A stretch of 14,103 nt of DNA, taken from NCBI GenBank assembly GCA_963933885.1, contig CAWVWF010000085.1, positions 1 to 14,103 of the forward strand, in the 5' to 3' direction. The notes beneath the pieces are model-generated. The model did no database searches, was not told the DNA's origin, and saw only the letters and a list, made by a program, of their open reading frames with translations. The position numbers and the translations under genes were made by a program. Each line of letters starts with the position of its first letter. The stretch's first letter is position 1. Positions 1-6,537 of this stretch are shown here, piece by piece. Origin of the DNA: CAWVWF01 sp963933885. GTDB taxonomy: Bacteria > Bacteroidota > Bacteroidia > Flavobacteriales_C > GCA-002722245.

Positions 1-773
1 TGGAGTGCTCTTAGTACTTTTGCTTGTGCAGATAAACTCATATCTCCGATTTCATCTAAAAATAATGTTCCACCATTTGCAGATTCGAATTTACCTTTTC
101 TCGTTTTTATTGCTGATGTAAAAGCTCCTTTTTCATGACCGAAAAGTTCGGACTCTATTAATTCTGATGGGATTGCTGCGCAATTTACTTCCACTAAAGG
201 AACTCCTGATCTATTACTTCTCTTATGAATTTGTCTTGCAACTAATTCTTTTCCTGAACCATTTCCTCCAGTTATAAGAACTCTTGCGTCGGTTGGTGCT
301 ACTTTATCTATAAGTTCAGATATGTTTTTTATTTCTTGTGATTCACCAATAATTTCTGACGATTTTGACTTACCTAGTTTCTTTTTTAGAATTTTAGTTT
401 CTTGAACTAATTCATTTCTGTCCATTGCATTCCTTACTGTTACCAATAATCTATTCAAGTCTGGTGGTTTAGATATGAAATCGAATGCTCCTTTTTTTAA
501 TGCATCTACTGCTGTATCTATTGTTCCATGACCTGAAATCATTACAATGGCTGGGTCATATTTTAAATCTTGCAATTTTTCTAAGACCTCAATTCCGTCT
601 AGTTTTGGCATCTTAATATCGCACAATATAACATCATACTCATTTTTCATTGCCATTTCTACACCTTGTTCACCATCTTCGGCTTGATCGACTTTATATT
701 TTTCAAATTCTAAGATTTCTGATAACGTTCTTCTTATTGGTCTTTCGTCGTCTATTACTAATATTTTTCCCAT
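1..773 (-). CDS. Sigma-54-dependent NtrC-family response regulator (partial, C-terminus beyond left edge)
   Basis: The 257 visible codons start at ATG 773 and run off the window with no stop. Residues 1-~120 form a receiver domain: acidic pair D8-D9, phospho-acceptor D52 (in CDIKMP), S80 (in ISGHGT) and K102 (in SKPP). From ~140 an AAA+ sigma-54-interaction domain begins, with Walker A GGNGSGKE at 169-176, the sigma-54 contact loop as GAFTSA at 216-221, and Walker B LFLDE at 237-241. The rest of the AAA+ domain and any Fis-type DNA-binding helix lie outside. By family, phosphorylation by a partner histidine kinase would switch on ATP-driven remodelling of sigma-54 RNA polymerase; no kinase is visible here. 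The gene starts 10 nt after the ppx/gppA stop and is probably the last visible member of the ABC-ppx operon. The loop differs from the classical GAFTGA, and Walker A reads GGNGSGKE rather than GETGTGKE. Both variants are, from memory, frequent in Bacteroidota homologues. Target genes cannot be read from this sequence. Confidence 0.95.
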   Translation of the reverse strand, partial: MGKILVIDDERPIRRTLSEILEFEKYKVDQAEDGEQGVEMAMKNEYDVILCDIKMPKLDGIEVLEKLQDLKYDPAIVMISGHGTIDTAVDALKKGAFDFISKPPDLNRLLVTVRNAMDRNELVQETKILKKKLGKSKSSEIIGESQEIKNISELIDKVAPTDARVLITGGNGSGKELVARQIHKRSNRSGVPLVEVNCAAIPSELIESELFGHEKGAFTSAIKTRKGKFESANGGTLFLDEIGDMSLSAQAKVLRAL

Positions 774-783
774 GATTTTCTTT

Positions 784-1710
784 TTATAAGTTTAAAAAAT
801 AGTCACTTGCAACTCCTTCTTTCAATGCAAATCTTGCCAATTTAAAATTTTCAATTTTAAGATGACTTATTATGAAATTTACAAGGATTGTGCCAACGAT
901 AATTATTGGAGCTCTTTGTTTGATTAGTCCAGGAGTTTCTAAACGTTCTTCTAAAGTTGTTTTTATAACATAACTATGAATCTGATGATAGTGATTCATA
1001 TCGAATTGATATTCAGAAGTTTTAATTAGTTTTTCCCCTGAGTTATATCTGTATTCAATCATTTTAGCAAGAGATGTGAATGCACCTGCTGAACCTATTA
1101 AAGTCTTTATTTTAAATTGCTTAATTGCTATGAATAGGGGGGAGAGTTGTTCTTGTAGATAAGCTTCAATATTATCGATTTCTATTTTAGTTATTGGATC
1201 ATTTTTATGGAACTTTTCAAATAATCTTATCACTCCAATTTCAAAACTTTGTTTCCAGAATATTTCCTTGTCATTACAAATTATAAATTCAGTACTTCCA
1301 CCTCCGATATCCATTAGTAATATTGGATCAGTACCAAATTTCGTAGCAGATCGTGCTCCTTTATAGATATATTCTGCTTCTGTATTTCCTGAAATTACAG
1401 TTATATTAATTCCGGTTTTGATGAAGACTTCATTTACGAATTCGTTACCATTATTCGCACTCCTAACTGCTGACGTTGCAATAGCTATGATTTTTGTTAC
1501 ACCAGCTTTTTCTGCTTTTTTCGAAAATGATTTTAAGGTTTTAATTCCTCTTTGAAATGCATCTTCTTGTATTATATTTTTATTAATTCCTCCTTTGCCT
1601 AAAAAGACAAATTTTTTTTCAATTTTTTCAAGTATTAATTTATTGTTCTCTTGAGCAGCAATTAGTAAATTGAAAGTATTGGTACCGATATCTATGACTG
1701 CAACTTTCAT
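784..1710 (-). CDS. Ppx/GppA family exopolyphosphatase / pppGpp phosphohydrolase, short form
   Basis: The 308-aa protein has the actin/ASKHA-like fold signatures of Ppx/GppA: phosphate-1 loop DIGTNT (residues 7-12), ATSAVR (78-83), the SGNTEAEY segment with E111 in the place of the catalytic Glu of E. coli Ppx (E121), and phosphate-2 loop DIGGGSTEF (134-142). It ends after the two core domains and lacks the C-terminal HD-like domains of ~500-aa E. coli Ppx and GppA; such ~300-aa versions are common in bacteria. Family members release phosphate from polyphosphate chain ends or from pppGpp, in the cytoplasm. The sequence does not settle which substrate applies. Its ATG shares one base with the TAA stop of the ABC permease (TAATG), suggesting translational coupling, and a sigma-54 regulator follows 10 nt downstream. 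The operon suggests a stress or envelope-response setting, but that is inference. Confidence 0.93.
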   Translation of the reverse strand: MKVAVIDIGTNTFNLLIAAQENNKLILEKIEKKFVFLGKGGINKNIIQEDAFQRGIKTLKSFSKKAEKAGVTKIIAIATSAVRSANNGNEFVNEVFIKTGINITVISGNTEAEYIYKGARSATKFGTDPILLMDIGGGSTEFIICNDKEIFWKQSFEIGVIRLFEKFHKNDPITKIEIDNIEAYLQEQLSPLFIAIKQFKIKTLIGSAGAFTSLAKMIEYRYNSGEKLIKTSEYQFDMNHYHQIHSYVIKTTLEERLETPGLIKQRAPIIIVGTILVNFIISHLKIENFKLARFALKEGVASDYFLNL

Positions 1711-3050
1711 TAACTACTTTGTTTATACCATTTCCAAATGTTCTTATAACTTAGTTTTTGACCATAAAGTAAAATAGCTGTTCTATAAACTCTTGCTGCA
1801 AACCTTGTACTAAGCCAAACACTTCCGAATAGTAATGTTATTGCGGTTACGATTTGCCACCATTCTGTAGCCCAATTTATGTATGGTAATCTTGCAGCCA
1901 TGACAACTGGTGATGTTAGTGGAAACATTGAAGTGTAGAATGCTAAATCTGAACCTGGATTATTCATTATTGTTGTTGCGATAAATACACTGAAGATTAT
2001 TGGAATCGTTATTGGTAATATGAATTGTTGGGTCTCTGTATCTGGATTTGATGCTGATCCAACTGCGGCAAAGAATGAAGCATACAATAAATAACCACCT
2101 ACAAATAAGAATGGCATTACCAATAGAAAAGTTGGTAGATAATTTTTTAAATCTTCTATTGATCTTATTGCATTTAATTGTTGAATTGACATTTTTGGTA
2201 TAATATTCTTAGTGATATTCCCATCTGGGTCCATGGTTTGTATTTGATTATTTACAATTTGTGATGGATCAATGTCTATTACATCTTTAATTACTGTTAG
2301 GAATATTATTGATGTGATTATGATGATCGTAAACTGAGTAATTCCTACTAATCCAATTCCTATTATTTTCCCCCACATTAACTTAACAGGTTTTATAGAT
2401 GACAAGATTATTTCAATGATTCGATTGTTCTTTTCTTCCATTATACCTTTCATTACTTGAACTCCATAAATTAAAACAAGTAGGTACATTAACATTCCAC
2501 CTGTTAGTGATAGGTAACTTCTTACTTGTGGATTAATTCCTAATCCTTCATATTGTATCGTACATGTTGTTCCCAGTTTTTTGTCTATTTGAGCAAGGTT
2601 TAATTTGGTTAATCTTAGGACTTGAATTTTCCTAAATAAATCAAAACAGTCATCTTGAATGTTATTAATTACTGATGGCCCTGGGTGCTTATCATTATAT
2701 AGTTGACCAGGGCTGTTCGATATGATTCCAAAGTTTTTGTTAAGATGAAGTACCATTGTATCTTCAGAATTTTCATATTTATCTGCAACTTCTTCAATGC
2801 TCATTTCTGGTGGCATGTTCACATACTTAATAAATTGTGAACTTTTTGTCCTTTCAAGTAATTCACCCATCGTAACTGTGTTGTCAACTATTAGAATTGT
2901 ACTTTTCCTAAAAGTTGACTTTTGAATGATAACTGGCATCATTATCAACATTGAAATCAACATTGGTGTAATGATCGATAGGATTATGAAAGACTTTTTC
3001 CTAACCCTAGTCTTATATTCTCTTTTTATAATTAGTCCTAGTTTATTCAT
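1710..3050 (-). CDS. ABC-2 type exporter permease (NatB-like)
   Basis: The 446-aa integral membrane protein begins with a short basic cytoplasmic segment (REYKTRVRKKS, 10-20) and one membrane helix at about 21-42. A ~140-residue extracytoplasmic region follows, then several further helices (about 183-200, 227-254, 305-330, 343-362, 370-390 and 398-415). Between the second and third helices is EEKNNRIIEIILSS (205-218), the conserved cytoplasmic coupling motif of the ABC-2 type-3/NatB group. It should pair with the ATPase encoded immediately upstream, whose 3' end overlaps this gene's ATG by 8 nt (ATGAATAA). NatAB of Bacillus exports Na+, but this fold is shared by exporters of unrelated substrates and nothing here fixes the cargo. 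The overlap with the Ppx/GppA gene downstream makes one polycistronic mRNA likely. Start chosen because the REYKTRVRKKS leader is typical of the family and the overlap is compact. Confidence 0.92.
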   Translation of the reverse strand: MNKLGLIIKREYKTRVRKKSFIILSIITPMLISMLIMMPVIIQKSTFRKSTILIVDNTVTMGELLERTKSSQFIKYVNMPPEMSIEEVADKYENSEDTMVLHLNKNFGIISNSPGQLYNDKHPGPSVINNIQDDCFDLFRKIQVLRLTKLNLAQIDKKLGTTCTIQYEGLGINPQVRSYLSLTGGMLMYLLVLIYGVQVMKGIMEEKNNRIIEIILSSIKPVKLMWGKIIGIGLVGITQFTIIIITSIIFLTVIKDVIDIDPSQIVNNQIQTMDPDGNITKNIIPKMSIQQLNAIRSIEDLKNYLPTFLLVMPFLFVGGYLLYASFFAAVGSASNPDTETQQFILPITIPIIFSVFIATTIMNNPGSDLAFYTSMFPLTSPVVMAARLPYINWATEWWQIVTAITLLFGSVWLSTRFAARVYRTAILLYGQKLSYKNIWKWYKQSS

Positions 3051-3996
3051 TGTTGTTTGTCTCTTCTAGTGTTAATCCATTTTCCTTTACTGCACGAATG
3101 AAGATATCATTCATGCTTGCTTTTTTTTCTTTTACATACTGGATTTTACAAGAATTTATAATAGCAGCAAGTAATGTATTAATACTTGTTTTTCCAATAG
3201 GTTTAACAATTACTGTATGTAATGTATTTGATAAGGGAGTATGTTGTATTAACTCAAAACCAGTCCATAGACCTGTAGTAAAGCTTATCATATTTCCTTC
3301 AAACCTTATCTCATATTCATTATCACTAAACTTAGTTCTAATTCTTTTAACGTTTCCTTGTAGAATTATTTTTGACTGATCAATAAGTGTGATATAACTA
3401 CATATTTCTTCTACACTTTGCATATTGTGTGTTGAGAATATGATGGTTGTACCCTTTTTTTTGAGTTCTAAAATTTCCCTTTTTATTAGTTCTGTATTGA
3501 TTGGATCAAATCCTGAAAATGGTTCATCTAGAATTAGAAGTTCTGGTTCATGTAAAACTGTTACTATGAACTGTATTTTTTGAGCCATTCCTTTAGAAAG
3601 GTCTTCGATTTTTCTATTCCACCAATCTAATATGTCAAATTTTTCAAACCAATAGTGTAGTTTTAATTTTGCATCATTAAGACTCATTCCTTTTAGCTGG
3701 GCAAGATACAACGCTTGTTCTCCTATTTTCATTTTCTTATATAGACCTCTTTCTTCAGGTAAATATCCGATTTTTGATATATGAGTTTCGTTAAGTGGTT
3801 CTCCTTTATATAGAAGTTCACCACTATCTGGCTTAGTTATCTGATTTATCAACCTAATAAAGGTTGTTTTACCTGCTCCATTCGGACCAAGTAGGCCGTA
3901 GATAGCTCCTTTAGGTATTTTTATATTCACGTCATCTAATGCAGTGTAATTACTGAATTTCTTAGTGATGTTCGAAGCAGTTATTATATGTTCCAT
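3043..3996 (-). CDS. ABC exporter ATP-binding protein (NatA-like)
   Basis: The 317-aa nucleotide-binding subunit is complete: Walker A GPNGAGKTT (residues 37-45), a YLPEERGLY segment in the Q-loop position (78-86), signature LSKGMAQK (133-140), Walker B LLILDEP (153-159) and switch histidine in STHN (188-191). A ~100-residue C-terminal extension follows, as in DUF4162-type exporters. It powers the permease encoded next, with which it overlaps by 8 nt. A longer reading from GTG at 4002 adds only Met-Tyr. I prefer ATG at 3996, which starts MEHIITASNITKKF like relatives. No Shine-Dalgarno sequence is present. The start lies 7 nt after the T-run of a terminator-shaped hairpin (4004-4043), so expression may depend on readthrough from grpE-dnaJ, on attenuation, or on a promoter I could not identify. 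No TAnnTTTG element was found on this strand in the 100 nt upstream. Confidence 0.93.
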   Translation of the reverse strand: MEHIITASNITKKFSNYTALDDVNIKIPKGAIYGLLGPNGAGKTTFIRLINQITKPDSGELLYKGEPLNETHISKIGYLPEERGLYKKMKIGEQALYLAQLKGMSLNDAKLKLHYWFEKFDILDWWNRKIEDLSKGMAQKIQFIVTVLHEPELLILDEPFSGFDPINTELIKREILELKKKGTTIIFSTHNMQSVEEICSYITLIDQSKIILQGNVKRIRTKFSDNEYEIRFEGNMISFTTGLWTGFELIQHTPLSNTLHTVIVKPIGKTSINTLLAAIINSCKIQYVKEKKASMNDIFIRAVKENGLTLEETNNNE

Positions 3997-4003
3997 ATAC
4001 ACG

Positions 4004-4043
4004 AAAAAAGGGTGTTATCTAATTTAATAAATAAACACCCTTT
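4004..4043 (-). terminator. Terminator-like hairpin with U-tract just before the ABC operon start (possible attenuator)
   Basis: Read on the minus strand, AAAGGGTGTT (4043-4034) and AACACCCTTT (4016-4007) are perfect 10-bp complements around a 17-nt A/T loop. The second arm runs into six consecutive T (4009-4004), the layout of an intrinsic terminator. The ATG of the ABC ATPase is at 3996, only 7 nt past the T-run, which is an unusual place for a plain terminator. It may be a second terminator backing up the dnaJ one, or a leader attenuator that also controls access to the start codon. Confidence 0.6.
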
Positions 4044-4067
4044 ATGAAAATATTATTTCCTTTTAAC

Positions 4068-4098
4068 AAAAAAGGCTTCGATTAACGAAGCCTTTTTT
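4068..4098 (-). terminator. Intrinsic terminator of grpE-dnaJ
   Basis: Immediately after the dnaJ TAA, the arms AAAAAAGGCTTCG and CGAAGCCTTTTTT pair perfectly over 13 bp around a 5-nt loop, with a GGCTTCG core and a T-run on the exit side. The flanking A and T tracts make it potentially bidirectional. However, both neighbours are on the minus strand, so it should serve dnaJ. This is the strongest terminator in the window. Confidence 0.88.
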
Positions 4099-5250
4099 TT
4101 AATTAAAATATTCTTTAACTCTTTCAAAAAAGCCTTTGTCTTTTTTACTAGGGTTAGGTTTGAAATTATCTGATTCTCTTAACTTTTCTAATAAGTCTTT
4201 TTCATCAGAAGAAACATTTTGAGGAGTCCAAACATTTATGTTTGCTATTATATCACCAGTTCCATAACTATTAACTGACGGTAGTCCTTTCCCTCTCAAT
4301 CTCAATAATTTACCTGATTGAGTTCCTTCTTCGATTTTAATTTTTACTTTACCGTCTAATGTAGGCACTACTACTTGAGTTCCTAAAGTTGCATCAGCAA
4401 AGTTTAAATATAAATCATAGTGTAAATTTTGACCTTCTCTTTGAAATGCATCATGCTCTTTTTCTTGTATTACAACAAGTAAGTCACCTGCAACTCCTCC
4501 TCTTGGTCCCATATTACCCATTCCGCTTACTTGAAGCTGCATACCATCTTCAACACCAGCAGGAATATTTATTGGAATAACTGATTCGCTTCTTTCTACT
4601 CCTTCACCATTACAACTTTTACATTTGTTAGTAATGATATTTCCTGTTCCACTACATGTAGGACATGTTGATGCTGTTTGCATCTGACCAAGGAATGTAT
4701 TAGTTACCCTTGTTACTTGCCCTGCTCCATTACAAGTTCCACAAGTTGAATGACCTCCAGATCCTTCAGCTCCTGATCCATCACAAGGAGCACATGAATT
4801 ATTCTTAGTTACTTTAACTTTCTTTTCTATCCCTTTTCCGATTTCTTCAAGTGTTAAAGCTACTTTAATTCTAATATTACTACCTCTATTAACTCTTCTA
4901 GATCTACCGCCGCCTCCGCCGCGACCTCCAAAACCACCGAATACATCACCGAAATTCTCAAAGATATCGTCCATTGACATTCCTCCTCCGAATCCACCAC
5001 CTCCGTGATGTCCTCCTGCTGCACCTCCCATTCCAGCATGACCATATTGATCGTATCTTGCTTTCTTATTTGCGTCGTTTAGTACTTCGTATGCTTCAGC
5101 TGCTTCTTTAAATTTATCTTCAGCAGCTTTATCATCAGGGTTTTTATCTGGATGGTATTTAATAGCTAACTTTCTGTATGCTTTTTTTAGTTCTTTAGTT
5201 GTAGCACTTCTACTAATACCTAAAACTTCGTAATAATCTCTTTTCGACAT
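4099..5250 (-). CDS. dnaJ: Chaperone protein DnaJ (Hsp40, type I)
   Basis: The 383-aa protein has the full type I layout: J domain (1-~70) with the DnaK-stimulating HPD at 33-35; a Gly/Phe-rich linker (~74-118) unusually dense in glycine; a zinc-binding region with four CxxCxGxG repeats at C153/C156, C170/C173, C196/C199 and C210/C213; and the C-terminal substrate-binding domains. It delivers unfolded clients to DnaK and stimulates DnaK ATP hydrolysis in the cytoplasm. It lies 41 nt after grpE, so the two co-chaperones are probably co-transcribed. dnaK is not in this window. All zinc ligands and the HPD are intact and the length is normal. A strong terminator follows the stop codon directly. 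Start is ATG 5250, giving MSKRDYYEVLG, the standard DnaJ N-terminus. Confidence 0.98.
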   Translation of the reverse strand: MSKRDYYEVLGISRSATTKELKKAYRKLAIKYHPDKNPDDKAAEDKFKEAAEAYEVLNDANKKARYDQYGHAGMGGAAGGHHGGGGFGGGMSMDDIFENFGDVFGGFGGRGGGGGRSRRVNRGSNIRIKVALTLEEIGKGIEKKVKVTKNNSCAPCDGSGAEGSGGHSTCGTCNGAGQVTRVTNTFLGQMQTASTCPTCSGTGNIITNKCKSCNGEGVERSESVIPINIPAGVEDGMQLQVSGMGNMGPRGGVAGDLLVVIQEKEHDAFQREGQNLHYDLYLNFADATLGTQVVVPTLDGKVKIKIEEGTQSGKLLRLRGKGLPSVNSYGTGDIIANINVWTPQNVSSDEKDLLEKLRESDNFKPNPSKKDKGFFERVKEYFN

Positions 5251-5291
5251 TCTTTATTTTTTTTATTCTACTGTCTGAAACTAAATTGTGA

Positions 5292-5819
5292 TTAGGCTCC
5301 AACTACTACTTTAGGGAACCTAATAACTTTACCATTTAACTTATATCCTTTTTCAACGACATCAATTATTTTCCCTTTTAATTCTTCAGTAGGTGCTGGT
5401 ATGTTTGTTATAGCTTCGTGTTCATCAGCATTGAATTCTTGCTCTTTGATATCCATTACTTCTAGTCCATTTGCAACTAGGGCTTTAGTGAACTTGTCAA
5501 GGATTAAATTTATTCCTTCTTTCAGGTTCTCGATGTCTTCTGCGTTGTCAATAGTTTCTTTTGCTCTATCAAAGTCATCTAAGATTGGTAGCATTACTTT
5601 GTATGCATCTGTTGACGCACCTGTAATTAAATCTGCTTTTTCTTTTTGAGTTCTTCTTCTAAAGTTTTCGAATTCAGAAAATAATCTTAAAAATTTGTCA
5701 TCTGAAATCTGTAGTTTTTCTTCAGCAGTTAATTCCTTTTTCTCCTCTACTGGTGCTTCTTGAGTTTCAGCTGTGTCTTTAACTTCTTCTTCAACTACTT
5801 TATCTTCTTTCTTACTCAT
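5292..5819 (-). CDS. grpE: Nucleotide exchange factor GrpE
   Basis: The 175-aa protein starts with a disordered acidic stretch (KEDKVVEEEVKD...), followed by the long coiled-coil helix (around FLRLFSEFENFRRRTQKEK) and the C-terminal beta domain with the family signature region (EFNADEHEAITNIP ... VEKGYKLNGKVIRFPKVVV). GrpE dimers release ADP from DnaK; with DnaJ downstream this supplies two of the three DnaK-cycle components. The reading frame stays open 18 codons upstream to ATG 5873, which would add a basic, amphipathic leader (MKTFEMASRLIKSIKKII). I chose ATG 5819 because MSKKEDKVVEEE resembles normal GrpE N-termini and it has an A-rich leader (AAAAAAGATCATA) typical of Bacteroidota starts. 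ATG 5873 and ATG 5858 remain possible. An inverted repeat at 5887-5906 lies upstream of all three. Confidence 0.96.
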   Translation of the reverse strand: MSKKEDKVVEEEVKDTAETQEAPVEEKKELTAEEKLQISDDKFLRLFSEFENFRRRTQKEKADLITGASTDAYKVMLPILDDFDRAKETIDNAEDIENLKEGINLILDKFTKALVANGLEVMDIKEQEFNADEHEAITNIPAPTEELKGKIIDVVEKGYKLNGKVIRFPKVVVGA

Positions 5820-5886
5820 TATGATCTTTTTTATTGACTTTATCAATCTACTTGCCATCTCAAATGTTTTCATGAATTAAGACATA

Positions 5887-5906
5887 TTGACATTTTTGCA
5901 TGTCAA
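5887..5906. promoter_or_regulatory. Inverted repeat upstream of grpE, candidate operator
   Basis: TTGACAT and ATGTCAA form a perfect 7-bp inverted repeat with a 6-nt spacer, inside the 82-nt gap between tlpA and grpE. No T-run follows on either strand, so it does not look like a terminator. It is not the CIRCE element (TTAGCACTC-N9-GAGTGCTAA). The position fits a dimeric repressor or activator site for the grpE-dnaJ unit, but no regulator is identified and the promoter itself is not clear. The rest of the gap holds only a 9-bp direct repeat (AATCAATCT, minus strand). Confidence 0.4.
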
Positions 5907-5955
5907 GATTGATTCTATTCTGTGAGATTGATTGGAATTATTGGTATTCTGACAG

Positions 5956-6537
5956 TTATTTTGTTTCTGTCTCATTTTTAATGGATAATTGTTCAAGAGC
6001 TTTATCCAGATCTTTTCCTCTCAAATTTTTTCCTACTATGATACCATTTGCATCGATTAAATAATTTGTAGGAATACTTGATACTTTATATGTTTTTGCA
6101 GGAGCACTTCTCCATCCTTTTAAATCTGATACGTGCCATGGCCAGTCAAGTTTATCTTGTTTTATAGCCCTTTCCCAGCCAGCTTTGTTTTGATCTAAAG
6201 AGACACTGAAGACCTTAAAACCTTTAGCTGATTTAGTCTTTCCATACCAGTTAACTCCATTTGGAAAGTCTTTGTCCTTAAATGTACTAACAGTTTGAAT
6301 AAGGTTTCTGTTTTCCCACCTACATGGTCTACACCAAGAAGCCCAAAAGTCTATAAGGACTACGCTTCCTCTTAAAGAATTTAATGAAATTGTATCTCCA
6401 TTAACAGAAGGGTAAGCTAGCTCTGGAGCTAGGTTGCCGATATTTGTTCCTGTTTTTAGTTCCTTTTGTTCTTTGTTGCTTGCACAACTCAGTAATACTA
6501 AAGCAATGAATATAGATCCAATAAGTTTATTTATCAT
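5956..6537 (-). CDS. TlpA/ResA-like thioredoxin-fold lipoprotein
   Basis: The 193-aa protein has a short signal peptide ending in a lipobox (LLSC, acylated C18 expected), then a thioredoxin fold of the AhpC/TSA-redoxin type. Visible elements are NLAPELAYPSVNGDTISL (35-52), the active site WASWCRPC (C69 and C72) and the cis-proline loop SSIPTNYLID (P156). It should be membrane-anchored outside the cytoplasm and act as a thiol-disulfide oxidoreductase. In this family the partners are often cytochrome c apoproteins or envelope cysteines, but none is encoded nearby. About 16 residues around DFPNGVNWYGKTK (90-105) interrupt the usual short helix-strand link before FKVFSVSLD, making this copy longer there than typical TlpA. 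Its ATG overlaps the murA TGA stop by 4 nt (ATGA), which couples its translation to a peptidoglycan gene. Confidence 0.92.
   Translation of the reverse strand: MINKLIGSIFIALVLLSCASNKEQKELKTGTNIGNLAPELAYPSVNGDTISLNSLRGSVVLIDFWASWCRPCRWENRNLIQTVSTFKDKDFPNGVNWYGKTKSAKGFKVFSVSLDQNKAGWERAIKQDKLDWPWHVSDLKGWRSAPAKTYKVSSIPTNYLIDANGIIVGKNLRGKDLDKALEQLSIKNETETK

Noticed and set aside
3050..3379. 109-codon plus-strand open frame opposite the ABC ATPase gene
   Set aside because: It is antisense to a clearly coding gene, has no recognisable domain and no promoter; composition is that of a shadow frame.
3997..4002. GTG start at 4002 for the ABC ATPase
   Set aside because: It adds only Met-Tyr before a good ATG at 3996 and uses a rarer start codon right at the end of the hairpin T-run.
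4068..4098. Perfect inverted repeat as a mobile-element end
   Set aside because: Its position directly after the dnaJ stop, GC core, tiny loop and T-run are those of an intrinsic terminator, and no transposase is near.
4890..5040. Low-complexity repeat-like GGN-rich stretch
   Set aside because: It encodes the normal Gly/Phe linker of DnaJ and is not an independent repeat element.
4860..5045. 61-codon alternate frame within dnaJ
   Set aside because: It is an artefact of the glycine-rich repeat region read in another frame; dnaJ itself is intact.
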